A program made the position numbers and the translations under genes. The notes under the pieces are model-generated. The model did no database searches, had not been told where the DNA came from, and was given only the letters and a program-made list of their open reading frames with translations. A stretch of 64,000 nt of DNA from an uncultured Bacteroides sp. GTDB lineage: Bacteria; Bacteroidota; Bacteroidia; Bacteroidales; Bacteroidaceae. Below, piece by piece: positions 1 to 6,218 of this stretch; positions within the stretch are counted from its first letter, which is position 1; the number at the start of each line of letters is the position of its first letter. The stretch lies in contig CASGED010000073.1 in assembly GCA_949300425.1 (NCBI GenBank), positions 1-64,000 of the forward strand, in the 5' to 3' direction.

Positions 1-1
1 C

Positions 2-157
2 GTGGAAGCCAATCCCCGTCAATGGGGCATCATCATGCTGGACGGCAGGGTGGTAGTAGAGGCACGGTACACGAATGTGGAGATAAACAATAACGGAACT
101 GCCCGGTTGACCGTCTTTCCGGGAATAACGAAGACGGTAAATCTAACGAATTTCTAG
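2..157 (+). CDS. C-terminal end of an unidentified protein
   Basis: An open frame enters from the left edge and stops with TAG at 155-157, giving about 51 residues. The tail alternates hydrophobic and polar residues (VVVEARYTNVEINNNGT, then LTVFPGITKTVNLTNF), which looks like beta-strand secretion or surface-protein sequence. The start lies outside the window and I do not recognise the family. A bidirectional terminator follows at 311-351, which fits the end of a plus-strand transcript. Confidence 0.45.
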   Translation: MEANPRQWGIIMLDGRVVVEARYTNVEINNNGTARLTVFPGITKTVNLTNF

Positions 158-310
158 CTTTATCATTCTCAGCCGGTAACCAAGTGCGTCCATGCTCTTC
201 ACGAGTCCTCTTTATCAATTGGGGCTAGATAATCGGGTCAATGTGTTTCTTGTCGCATTATTTTTAGCATATTTCTTATCCAAAACTCAGGTTAGAAATA
301 GCATACAGAT

Positions 311-351
311 AACAAAAGAAGGTGTGTCATCCCGGCACACCTTCTTTTGTT
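311..351. terminator. bidirectional intrinsic terminator
   Basis: A perfect 16-base inverted repeat (AACAAAAGAAGGTGTG and its complement) surrounds a 9-base loop. The A-rich outer stem on one side and T-rich stem on the other let it work on both strands. It separates the plus-strand end at 157 from the minus-strand lipoprotein genes that end at 378. Confidence 0.85.
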
Positions 352-377
352 GACTATTTATTAGATAACCATAAAAA

Positions 378-905
378 TCAATTGATGCGATACAGCAACC
401 ATGCACCTTGGAAATCCTTCCGGTTAGGATATTTGGCTTTGAAAGCATCACGGGCCTCAGCAGCGGAAGCTCTGTCGTGGTAAGTAGCTACAATGACACG
501 GTACATAGCAATTTCGGCATTGAAGGCAACCATCGCCTGATATCCTTCGCTCACCAAGAAGTCTTTCAGACTTTCTGCGTTAGCTTTCACCGAAAAACTG
601 CCTGCCACTACATTATAATCCTTCAAGCTGTCGGCACCCGATACAACCGTCACCTTTTCCTCGCGTACTCCCGTGGTTGCAGTGGTAGCGCTTTCCACTA
701 CTTTAGGAGCTGTTGTTACCGGAGCACTTACCACCGGAGCCATCTCCGCTTCTACAGGAGCCACGGTTTCGGTATTCTGAGTCGTTGCCAACTCTTGCTG
801 TTTAGCGTTCTCGTACGCCTTCTTATAAGCACTCTCACTCGATTTACAGGAAGCGAATGCCAACACCATACATGCACTCATTCCCAATACAACAAATTTA
901 TTCAT
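378..905 (-). CDS. SPOR-domain lipoprotein
   Basis: About 175 residues. The start at 905 gives a proper lipoprotein signal (hydrophobic stretch then a lipobox ending ASC at about residue 20); the longer frame adds an unlikely leader. A Ser/Thr/Val/Pro-rich linker (about 35-80) is followed by a SPOR-like domain (about 95-170), seen as YNVVAGSF, then VSEGYQA, then YRVIVATYHDRASAAEARDAF. SPOR domains bind denuded septal peptidoglycan, so this is probably an outer-membrane or periplasmic envelope protein linked to division. It lies 45 bases downstream of another lipoprotein gene on the same strand and is probably co-transcribed with it. Confidence 0.82.
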   Translation of the reverse strand: MNKFVVLGMSACMVLAFASCKSSESAYKKAYENAKQQELATTQNTETVAPVEAEMAPVVSAPVTTAPKVVESATTATTGVREEKVTVVSGADSLKDYNVVAGSFSVKANAESLKDFLVSEGYQAMVAFNAEIAMYRVIVATYHDRASAAEARDAFKAKYPNRKDFQGAWLLYRIN

Positions 906-950
906 TTTCATTACCTGTTTAAATATTATTTCATTCTTAATCTCCAAATA

Positions 951-1370
951 TCAATAAAGACGGAAGACATATACCGTGTCTTTATAATCAAGTTTCATAC
1001 GCTTGGACGTCAGACTCACCACTCGGAATGACCGTCGCTCATCTTCCCATCCAAACCATTTCTTATAAGTGGTGTCGTTTACATTGGGCGACCACAAGTC
1101 GATAATCAGCGAATCCTCTACCGAGTCGTCATAATATCCATACATAGACCGATATTTTCCGTCCGTCCCCATATAGACCGCTATGAACGACCCTTTCTGA
1201 AAACCGTAGAACACGCTGTCTACCTTTTGAACTGTTCCGTCTGGGTGCTGATACTCACGCAGTTGCCAACGCCCTACCCACGGAGAATCGCCCCCATTCA
1301 TACAGGACACGCAACATGACACGACAGCCAGCAACACACCTGTTTTTATCGTCACCAGTAATCTCTTCAT
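951..1370 (-). CDS. small lipoprotein, lipocalin-like fold probable
   Basis: About 139 residues. The start at 1370 leads straight into a lysine-arginine N-terminus, a hydrophobic stretch and a Cys-rich lipobox region (VVSCCVSCMNGG). The rest is typical of small Bacteroides lipocalin-like lipoproteins: WVGRWQLREYQHPDG opening, then alternating strands ending in YVFRLY. Function is unknown. It is upstream of and probably co-transcribed with the SPOR lipoprotein. Confidence 0.68.
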   Translation of the reverse strand: MKRLLVTIKTGVLLAVVSCCVSCMNGGDSPWVGRWQLREYQHPDGTVQKVDSVFYGFQKGSFIAVYMGTDGKYRSMYGYYDDSVEDSLIIDLWSPNVNDTTYKKWFGWEDERRSFRVVSLTSKRMKLDYKDTVYVFRLY

Positions 1371-1509
1371 ATAAACATTCTTTTTGAGAAAGCAAAAATA
1401 CACCGAAGCAATCGGCAAACAGGCGTCTGTCGAGTTAAATATGTTTAAAATGCACTTCTTATGTCTTGATAACTACCCATATCAATGCCGATTTCTCAAG
1501 AAATAGTGT

Positions 1510-1517
1510 TAGATTTG
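1510..1517 (+). promoter_or_regulatory. promoter -7 box for the YtxH trio
   Basis: TAGATTTG fits the Bacteroides -7 consensus TAnnTTTG and lies 33 bases before the start codon at 1550. I do not see a convincing TTTG at the expected -33 distance. Confidence 0.4.
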
Positions 1518-1549
1518 CATAAACAGTAATTATTAAAGGAGGTAATTAT

Positions 1550-1759
1550 ATGAAAGGACTTAATGTATTGGCAGCATTCCTGGGCGGTGCAGCTTTAGGC
1601 GCTACGTTAGGAATTTTATTCGCCCCGGAAAAGGGTGAGGACACACGTGCAAAAATCGCTGAAATTCTGCGTAAGAAAGGTATCCGTCTGAATCGTTCAG
1701 AAATGGACGACTTGGTTGACGAGATTGCCGCAGAAATGAAGGGCGAGACCGTTGAGTAA
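1550..1759 (+). CDS. YtxH-like small membrane-associated protein
   Basis: 69 residues preceded by a strong AAAGGAGG ribosome site (unusual in Bacteroides). The N-terminal glycine/alanine-rich hydrophobic segment (LGGAALGATLGILFAPEKGEDTR-like order) is the hallmark of YtxH domains, with the typical FAPEKG turn. The remainder is a charged helix. It is the first gene of a three-gene operon. YtxH proteins are linked to stress in Firmicutes, but their biochemical role is unknown. Confidence 0.85.
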   Translation: MKGLNVLAAFLGGAALGATLGILFAPEKGEDTRAKIAEILRKKGIRLNRSEMDDLVDEIAAEMKGETVE

Positions 1760-1783
1760 CGTTTTAAAGGAGACAGAGCCACT

Positions 1784-2164
1784 ATGTTTACCAGTGATAA
1801 AAGTATAGAGGATTTGCAACAGTTGTTTGCCGAAGTGAAAAAATTTTTGGCTCTACAGAAACAATATACATTGTTGGAAGTAGCGGAGAAGCTGACAATC
1901 CTGTTGTCTACTCTTATCCTTATACTGATAGTCATCATCCTGAGCATGGTGGCACTGTTTTATCTGTCCTTCACGGTAGCTTATTTGCTGGCACCTGTTT
2001 TAGGCAGCGTTATGTTCAGTTTCGCACTGATTACGGCAATCATTATTCTGCTTATTATCGGTGTAATCTCTTTCCGCCACACCTTGATTATTAACCCCAT
2101 GGCTAAGTTTATAGCCCATTTGTTTATCCCTAATCCCAATAAAGATGAACAGCCTAGCTCCTAA
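1784..2164 (+). CDS. holin-superfamily-III-like membrane protein
   Basis: 126 residues. A charged N-terminal amphipathic part (1-45) is followed by two long transmembrane segments (about 46-72 and 76-100) and a short basic tail. This layout matches the phage-holin/Actinobacterial holin-X family often found beside YtxH genes in Bacteroidetes. No lysis genes are nearby, so a chromosomal envelope role is more likely than phage lysis. It starts 24 bases after the YtxH gene. Confidence 0.75.
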   Translation: MFTSDKSIEDLQQLFAEVKKFLALQKQYTLLEVAEKLTILLSTLILILIVIILSMVALFYLSFTVAYLLAPVLGSVMFSFALITAIIILLIIGVISFRHTLIINPMAKFIAHLFIPNPNKDEQPSS

Positions 2165-2420
2165 CACATATTCCATTCCGACAAGTCTTGAAGCCCTCCG
2201 GCAGATGAAGCAACATACCTACAGTGAACTACAGCAACAAAAAAAGAAAGTGTCAAAGTCCGCACGTCAGCTTGTCGTTCCATTGGCTCCGGCAGTAGCA
2301 AAGGGAAATTCCCTTATGCGCGCTTTCAACACAGGCATTTTGGCTTTTGACGGAGTGGTGTTAGGCATAAAGCTGGTACGCAAGTTGCGTAGAATCAGCC
2401 AATTGTTCAGCCGCTATTAA
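2145..2420 (+). CDS. small basic protein, third gene of YtxH operon
   Basis: 91 residues, overlapping the end of the holin-like gene by 20 bases, which implies translational coupling. There is a Gln/Lys-rich helix (about 19-42), a weakly hydrophobic segment (about 55-75) and an Arg/Lys-rich C-terminus. I recognise no domain. The conserved trio arrangement suggests one membrane-associated complex, but this is inference. Confidence 0.65.
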   Translation: MNSLAPNTYSIPTSLEALRQMKQHTYSELQQQKKKVSKSARQLVVPLAPAVAKGNSLMRAFNTGILAFDGVVLGIKLVRKLRRISQLFSRY

Positions 2421-2484
2421 GTAGTTGCGGGAAATGTTTAGAATTCGCAGACCCTATTTTTAAGGGGGACAATAAGAAAAAGAA

Positions 2485-2515
2485 AAGTCCTTGAAAATTT
2501 GATTTTCAAGGACTT
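2485..2515 (+). terminator. terminator of the YtxH operon
   Basis: A perfect 14-base stem (AAGTCCTTGAAAAT and its complement) with a 3-base loop. It lies 13 bases before the left attachment repeat of the integrated element, so it is the last chromosomal feature on this side. Confidence 0.85.
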
Positions 2516-2527
2516 AAACTATTGCTT

Positions 2528-2576
2528 TGTGGAGCATAGCGGACTCGAACCGCTCACCTCGACACTGCCAGTGTCG
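2528..2576 (-). repeat. left attachment site, displaced tRNA-Ala 3' end
   Basis: 49 bases identical to 30668-30716. It covers the anticodon arm, variable loop, T arm and acceptor 3' strand of tRNA-Ala but not the 5' half, so it is not a working tRNA. This is the usual product of integration into a tRNA 3' end. Confidence 0.93.
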
Positions 2577-2611
2577 AAAATACCACTGATTATCAATTAG
2601 TTATCTTATTT

Positions 2612-2634
2612 TAGGGAACATTTTCGGGGAATGA
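2612..2634. promoter_or_regulatory. possible left arm-type integrase sites
   Basis: Two near-tandem copies of a GGG(G)AA core (TAGGGAACATTT, then TCGGGGAATGAA) occur 36 bases inside the left attachment repeat. Three related copies lie just inside the right end (30544-30575). Repeated short motifs next to attachment cores are typical arm-binding sites for tyrosine recombinases; binding is inferred only. Confidence 0.45.
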
Positions 2635-2738
2635 ACCTATGCAAAGGTATTGATTATAAATCAATTGCGCAATATTCTTATCATACCCTTAATGTTAAAT
2701 GTGCGTAAATTATTCCATCTCTAATCGCCCGAAATCCT

Positions 2739-2976
2739 TATATATGAAAAGAAAATGAAGCCGTTAGAGTAGCATTACAACGTGTAGTGCGTCACGGCTT
2801 CAAGTAAAACAATATATTCCGGGTTGAGCCTGAATTTCAGAAGATGGTCAGGTAATCAATTCGAGGGCTGGAAAATCAGAAGATCCACAACAGCTTTTGT
2901 CTGTATGGTTGAAACTGTATGGAACAGCGAAGAGCCAAGTCAGAGCGAAGAGTTCTGATAACGGCTCTTCTTTTTT
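2739..2976 (+). ncRNA. candidate structured RNA at the left end
   Basis: No plus-strand gene fits here, yet the stretch has a -7-like box (TATATATG, 2739-2746), then at 2757-2801 a stem of GAAGCCGT with ACGGCTTC. A second possible stem (CCTGA with TCAGG, about 2829-2852) and a terminal stem AAGAGCC with GGCTCTT plus six Ts (2930-2976) follow. Promoter, internal stems and terminator in this order suggest a small RNA of about 230 bases. The alternative is a leftover leader plus the terminator facing the hip operon. Confidence 0.4.
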
Positions 2977-2980
2977 GTCC

Positions 2981-3976
2981 TTAGAAGCCTAGCATTTGTT
3001 GGCGGTATGACATGGAAAGTCGATATTGCCGTTTTAAGTCCTCAGAGAGAAAAGAACGGTTTATTAGCCCATCTATTGATGGATGCTTGGAAGCAAAACG
3101 ATCCAATTCTCGTTTTATCAATTTCTCGGAGAGACCAATCCGTTTCCCGAATTCTTCAAAATCAGCCCTGTGAATAGTCCTGGTATCGCTGAATGACATT
3201 CCTTCTCGGAAAAGTCCCTTGTCAAGTGCAAAGATTCTAGGCTTTAACAAATGCAGAGAGGTGTTTATCAGATCATAAGCGGGTGATAAGCGATATTCTT
3301 CACCTTCATTGACTAAAGTGAAGTTTTTCAAATGAGCATCGTCATTTAATGAAATGAAATTGAACACAACCAGTCGAAAGAAACGAAGCAGATCTATGGG
3401 AGCGGCTTTCACGAATCGACGGATAACTTCACCACACTCTTCATAACTTCCATTGCAATATTTATAGTCGCTGCCTCCGTTCATTTTGGTATAGCCCATC
3501 AGAGAAGCGAAATCTTCCTGTTGACGCTTCCCTATCGGAGTTATGTCAAAACGCCGGGTCAGGTAAGCTGCTTCATCATTCGCATAAAAGCACACCCCAT
3601 TGACTGCGGTTTCTATTCCAAATACTTGAGAGGCAATCTGCATGGTCAGATGTTCGTTCGCCGCACAATAATCCTTGTTTAGTATATGATAACCATTGGG
3701 GCGTGGCTTAAGGATGAAAGTGCCGGTTTCATCTTCCTTGGTATAGCGTAAGTATAAGTCATCCACCAAAACAGAAAACTTTGGCTGCACTCCTGACAAT
3801 GAAATCCGACTTGCATTTTGAATGGCTTCTTTTGCTTCTTCACTATCTGTAGAGGGACTTGGAACCTTCATATAGTGTGATACAGGCTTTCCATCGAATA
3901 GCCGTTTTCTGGCTTCGGGGGAATAGGTATCAAAACCGTCTGCCAATGTGGAAGGACAAACTTGTAACTGTATCAT
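2981..3976 (-). CDS. HipA/HipT-like serine kinase toxin
   Basis: 331 residues, lacking the N-terminal subdomain of full HipA (about 440 residues), which is encoded by the gene upstream (ATGA overlap at 3973-3976). Visible features are an SLSGVQPK motif at 59-66 (the autophosphorylated Ser loop of HipA/HipT, S59 and S61), catalytic NDDAHLKN at 211-218 (D213, N218), and metal-binding D235 in AYDLIN. HipA-family kinases phosphorylate aminoacyl-tRNA synthetases and cause growth arrest; the target here is unknown. The layout B, short S-like gene, kinase matches the three-part HipBST type. Confidence 0.85.
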   Translation of the reverse strand: MIQLQVCPSTLADGFDTYSPEARKRLFDGKPVSHYMKVPSPSTDSEEAKEAIQNASRISLSGVQPKFSVLVDDLYLRYTKEDETGTFILKPRPNGYHILNKDYCAANEHLTMQIASQVFGIETAVNGVCFYANDEAAYLTRRFDITPIGKRQQEDFASLMGYTKMNGGSDYKYCNGSYEECGEVIRRFVKAAPIDLLRFFRLVVFNFISLNDDAHLKNFTLVNEGEEYRLSPAYDLINTSLHLLKPRIFALDKGLFREGMSFSDTRTIHRADFEEFGKRIGLSEKLIKRELDRFASKHPSIDGLINRSFLSEDLKRQYRLSMSYRQQMLGF

Positions 3977-4296
3977 GCGCCTATCGGTTTCACGGTTACT
4001 GCTCCAATTGTGTCATGACGCGCCGTGGCAAGCAAAATGCCGAAATCATCTTCGGGAGAAATGTGTAATAATCTGGATTGTACCTCCCTGTTTTCTCCTT
4101 CGGACAACATGTTGAAGAAGAAGGGAAACAGATGCTCCGAGTAGTAAACTTCCCCTCGCAAAGGCAGGGTGAGGCTTATCGGGGGATTGTTCTTCCCTTG
4201 CAAATAGGCTTTGTCGTAGGTGAAAGAATAACCGTTCTCATCTTCTGTGAGTACTCCGGCCTTTATGTCATGTACATATACTTCACATTGTCTCAT
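3973..4296 (-). CDS. HipS-like HipA N-terminal domain protein
   Basis: 107 residues corresponding to the separate N-terminal subdomain of HipA, with the order VYVHDIKAG, FTYDKAYL, then PISLTLPLRG. It overlaps the kinase gene by four bases and follows hipB by 4 bases. In the E. coli HipBST system the equivalent HipS is the neutralising partner of HipT, so this protein, not HipB, may be the antitoxin. That role is inference from family layout. Confidence 0.82.
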   Translation of the reverse strand: MRQCEVYVHDIKAGVLTEDENGYSFTYDKAYLQGKNNPPISLTLPLRGEVYYSEHLFPFFFNMLSEGENREVQSRLLHISPEDDFGILLATARHDTIGAVTVKPIGA

Positions 4297-4300
4297 ACTA

Positions 4301-4504
4301 TTAATCCTTTAATTTGACACTAAGTTGCAGGCCAAGCACATTGAGGACAGAAATCAAGGTTTCCAGTTTGGGATTACCTTGCCCTCGTTCAATGGCTACC
4401 AAAGTATTGATTCCTATTCCCGCCAGCTCAGAAAGCTCCAGTTGGTTCACTTTCAAAATCCGCCTGCGCTCCTTAATGATGTTTCCTATTTCTTTTGTAT
4501 TCAC
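4301..4504 (-). CDS. HipB-like Xre regulator
   Basis: 67 residues from a GTG start at 4504, chosen because the protein then begins VNTKEIGNIIKERR, directly into the helix-turn-helix; an ATG at 4555 would add an odd hydrophobic leader. The HTH covers about residues 15-45 (LELSELAGIGINTLVAIERG), followed by a dimer strand (LQLSVKL). It is the first gene of the three-gene minus-strand operon and probably represses it through the CACA-N6-TGTG sites that overlap and precede its start. Confidence 0.8.
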   Translation of the reverse strand: MNTKEIGNIIKERRRILKVNQLELSELAGIGINTLVAIERGQGNPKLETLISVLNVLGLQLSVKLKD

Positions 4505-4576
4505 AATGGAGTGTGATTTTCTCGCAAAAATAGAGATAAAAAATGTATTGTGCAATAGAAATCACATTATATTGTG
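4502..4576. promoter_or_regulatory. likely HipB operators
   Basis: Two dyads of the form CACA-N6-TGTG lie at 4502-4515 (overlapping the proposed GTG start) and 4563-4576 (CACATTATATTGTG, nearly palindromic), 61 bases apart. Paired dyads upstream of a hip operon fit cooperative HipB repression. The assignment is from position and symmetry only. Confidence 0.5.
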
Positions 4577-4615
4577 AATTTTGAGATAATCTTATTCTTA
4601 AGTAGCTTAGTGATG

Positions 4616-4924
4616 CTATACAACCATTTCCGGTTCTTGTACGATGTGGAGATCCAAGGCGTTTTCTATCTTGCACAAGGTTTCAAGGGACAAGTTTTCT
4701 TTGCCACGGAGCACCTTTGAAACATATTGCTGACTGCATCCCATGCGCTCGGCAAGTTTCTTCTGGGTCAGTCCGAGTTCTTCCATCCGGTCAAGCATCT
4801 TCATGGCTATCATCTGGGAATATCTTAACCATTCTTTATTAGCCTGCCGTTCTTCTGCTTCTTTTCTCCAATTTGACGATGTGGACGAAGAATAAGCCTC
4901 CAGACTTTTCACTACAGTATCCAT
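4616..4924 (-). CDS. Xre-family regulator, orphan antitoxin-like
   Basis: 102 residues from ATG 4924, which has AGAGG six bases upstream (ATG 4951 is a longer alternative). The helix-turn-helix is about residues 55-85 (LTQKKLAERMGCSQQYVSKVLRG), followed by ENLSLETLCKIENAL, typical of HigA/MqsA-like antitoxins. No intact HigB-type toxin is adjacent; the 140 bases upstream hold only a 33-codon frame and a tRNA-Gly fragment. It may have lost its partner or may regulate the neighbouring toxin genes. Confidence 0.72.
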   Translation of the reverse strand: MDTVVKSLEAYSSSTSSNWRKEAEERQANKEWLRYSQMIAMKMLDRMEELGLTQKKLAERMGCSQQYVSKVLRGKENLSLETLCKIENALDLHIVQEPEMVV

Positions 4925-5065
4925 ATTTACCTCTTTCTTATGATAGTTCACTCACAAGGGCTATAGCTGATCCGGTTTACATGATACCTTGTAACTCTTC
5001 ACATCCTCAAGTTCTCCTAAAAAGATTCTGAGAGTTAACAACTTGACTTTCAGGATTCGCATAAG

Positions 5066-5113
5066 ATCGGCAAGCGAGGTTCGAACCCGTGACCCTCAGC
5101 TTGGGAAGCTAAT
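5066..5113 (-). pseudogene. tRNA-Gly(CCC)-like 3' fragment
   Basis: The minus strand reads an anticodon arm (TTAGC, loop TTCCCAA, GCTGA), a GGGTC-like variable region, a T-loop GGTTCGAAC and an imperfect acceptor end. The 5' half is missing and the T stem has a mismatch, so this is a remnant, not a working tRNA. It resembles the half-tRNA left by integration into a tRNA-Gly gene. It overlaps the last codons of the RelE-like gene. Confidence 0.6.
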
Positions 5114-5425
5114 TTTTTTATCGTTACTCATCCACCGGCGCAACTTTTCCTGATTCTTCTTATCGTACGCCTCTCCTCTTGGCAGCAGGTATTCGAACAT
5201 CACCACATCATTTTCAATATGCACATGGAAGGTAAAGAATGCCCTATAGCTACCGATTCGAATGCGATAAACATAATCAAAGTCAATCAGCTTCTTGCAA
5301 TCGGTAATCTGGTCTACACTTTGCGCATCAATGACTTCCTGTATGGCGGCTCTTACGGAATCCAACATTTTTCCGGAGAGCTTTTTCACGGCTTTCACAA
5401 ACGCCTTGGAATATTCTACTCTCAT
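5096..5425 (-). CDS. RelE/ParE-superfamily toxin
   Basis: 109 residues with the family pattern: MRVEYSKAFVKAVKKL, then CKKLIDFDYVYRIRIGSYRAFF and a hydrophobic strand VVMFEYLLPRGEAY, which resembles RelE/YafQ/ParE folds. It overlaps the antitoxin gene by ATGA at 5422-5425, so the pair is translationally coupled. Such toxins either cleave mRNA on ribosomes or inhibit gyrase; which one cannot be told. The final residues KKISFPS are read from the tRNA-Gly fragment, so the native C-terminus may have been replaced. Confidence 0.8.
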   Translation of the reverse strand: MRVEYSKAFVKAVKKLSGKMLDSVRAAIQEVIDAQSVDQITDCKKLIDFDYVYRIRIGSYRAFFTFHVHIENDVVMFEYLLPRGEAYDKKNQEKLRRWMSNDKKISFPS

Positions 5426-5700
5426 TTCCTTTCAATGCCCAGCCAATTCTCAAAATCCTGTTTCTCTTTCTCTCCCACTTTCACATGGCCATCAGGTTCA
5501 TGTTTGGAGAGCCACCGATAAGCTTCACCATCATCCATTCCGGCTACCATATCTTCCACGTCCTTGGCAAGAAGGCTTTCGATGTACCTTTTCAGATTAG
5601 TACCTTGCATAGCCGCTTTTACTGATAGGAAACGGAAAATGTCTTCCGGAATATCTATCACTTTCCTTTTCGTGAGTTTGATTGCTGTATCCATAATCAT
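5422..5700 (-). CDS. antitoxin of the RelE/ParE-like pair
   Basis: About 92 residues from ATG 5700 (an in-frame ATG at 5694 is possible). The N-terminus, KRKVIDIPEDIFRFLSVKAAMQG then NLKRYIESLLAKD, looks like a ribbon-helix-helix DNA-binding domain; the acidic C-terminal half (residues about 50-92) would wrap the toxin. It precedes the toxin gene with an overlapping stop/start, the normal order for relBE-type loci. Autoregulation is likely through the TATATA-rich dyads at 5717-5762. Confidence 0.78.
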   Translation of the reverse strand: MIMDTAIKLTKRKVIDIPEDIFRFLSVKAAMQGTNLKRYIESLLAKDVEDMVAGMDDGEAYRWLSKHEPDGHVKVGEKEKQDFENWLGIERK

Positions 5701-5716
5701 CAGTTTTATTTCTCCA

Positions 5717-5762
5717 CAAAGATATATAATATATCTGATATATATGGTATATATGCAATATT
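5717..5762 (-). promoter_or_regulatory. promoter and operator region of the RelE-like pair
   Basis: On the minus strand TATCTTTG (complement of 5717-5724) matches the Bacteroides -7 box. It is followed upstream by several overlapping ATATATC/GATATAT dyads up to about 5762. Short AT-rich repeats are usual operators for ribbon-helix-helix antitoxins. Confidence 0.45.
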
Positions 5763-5854
5763 TTTTCGGATTCCCCACCTTTTTTCATCCCCTAAAACCC
5801 TTATATATGGAAAGAATAATAAGAAGAAGAAAACGAGAGAACAATAACAACAGT

Positions 5855-6040
5855 ATGAACAACAAAAATCAAAGAAAAATGGGAAAATTAGTAGAAGGAT
5901 TAAAGATTGGGGCTTATATAGCCGAAATCGTAATGGCAAGCGCAGTAATAATCGAGCTTGTCGGAAAATGTGGCGGCAGAGCGAAAGTGAAAGCCGCAAG
6001 TGTGGAAACCGGAGCGGGAAAAGCACCGGAAACTGAGTAA
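5855..6040 (+). CDS. small membrane-type protein
   Basis: 61 residues from ATG 5855 (53 from ATG 5879). A hydrophobic segment GAYIAEIVMASAVIIELVG lies about residues 18-37, followed by a basic then acidic tail rich in Ala/Lys/Glu. I recognise no family. A promoter-like motif shared with three other sites in the element lies at 5790-5820, and another short frame follows six bases later. Small single-span proteins are common in mobile elements. Confidence 0.45.
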   Translation: MNNKNQRKMGKLVEGLKIGAYIAEIVMASAVIIELVGKCGGRAKVKAASVETGAGKAPETE

Positions 6041-6046
6041 CGTCTT

Positions 6047-6157
6047 ATGAATTATGACAAAACGCAAGACGTGATTATAACGATTCTGGAGGTAGCAACC
6101 TCCGTATTGAAAGGGATCAAGAAGCTAAGAAGTTTATTTGTAAAGTCAAAGAAATAA
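6047..6157 (+). CDS. 36-residue amphipathic small protein
   Basis: A short frame six bases after the preceding stop encodes MNYDKTQDVIITILEVATSV and then a lysine-rich tail ending in KSKK. The hydrophobic helix with a positive C-terminus resembles small membrane or type-I-toxin-like peptides. The stop codon falls inside the terminator stem. There is no family evidence; confidence rests on position, spacing and composition. Confidence 0.4.
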   Translation: MNYDKTQDVIITILEVATSVLKGIKKLRSLFVKSKK

Positions 6158-6174
6158 ACCTCTTGGCTTTTTTG
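6122..6174 (+). terminator. terminator after the small-protein pair
   Basis: AAGCTAAGAAGTTTATTT (6122-6139) pairs with AAATAAACCTCTTGGCTT (6152-6169) with one or two mismatches, followed by a run of Ts. Confidence 0.75.
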
Positions 6175-6218
6175 TTTGTGTGAGGACAACATTATTAACC
6201 AATAAAACATTTACAATT

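Noticed and set aside
408-1031. Long plus-strand frame opposite the lipoproteins
   Set aside because: It spans the antisense of two genes with clear signal peptides and domains; no family resemblance.
1784-2164. Holin-like gene taken as part of a prophage
   Set aside because: It is outside the attachment sites, in a YtxH operon seen as chromosomal, without lysis genes.
4961-5062. 33-codon minus-strand frame between the orphan Xre gene and the tRNA-Gly fragment
   Set aside because: Could be a toxin remnant, but there is no matching family and no ribosome site; too weak to annotate.
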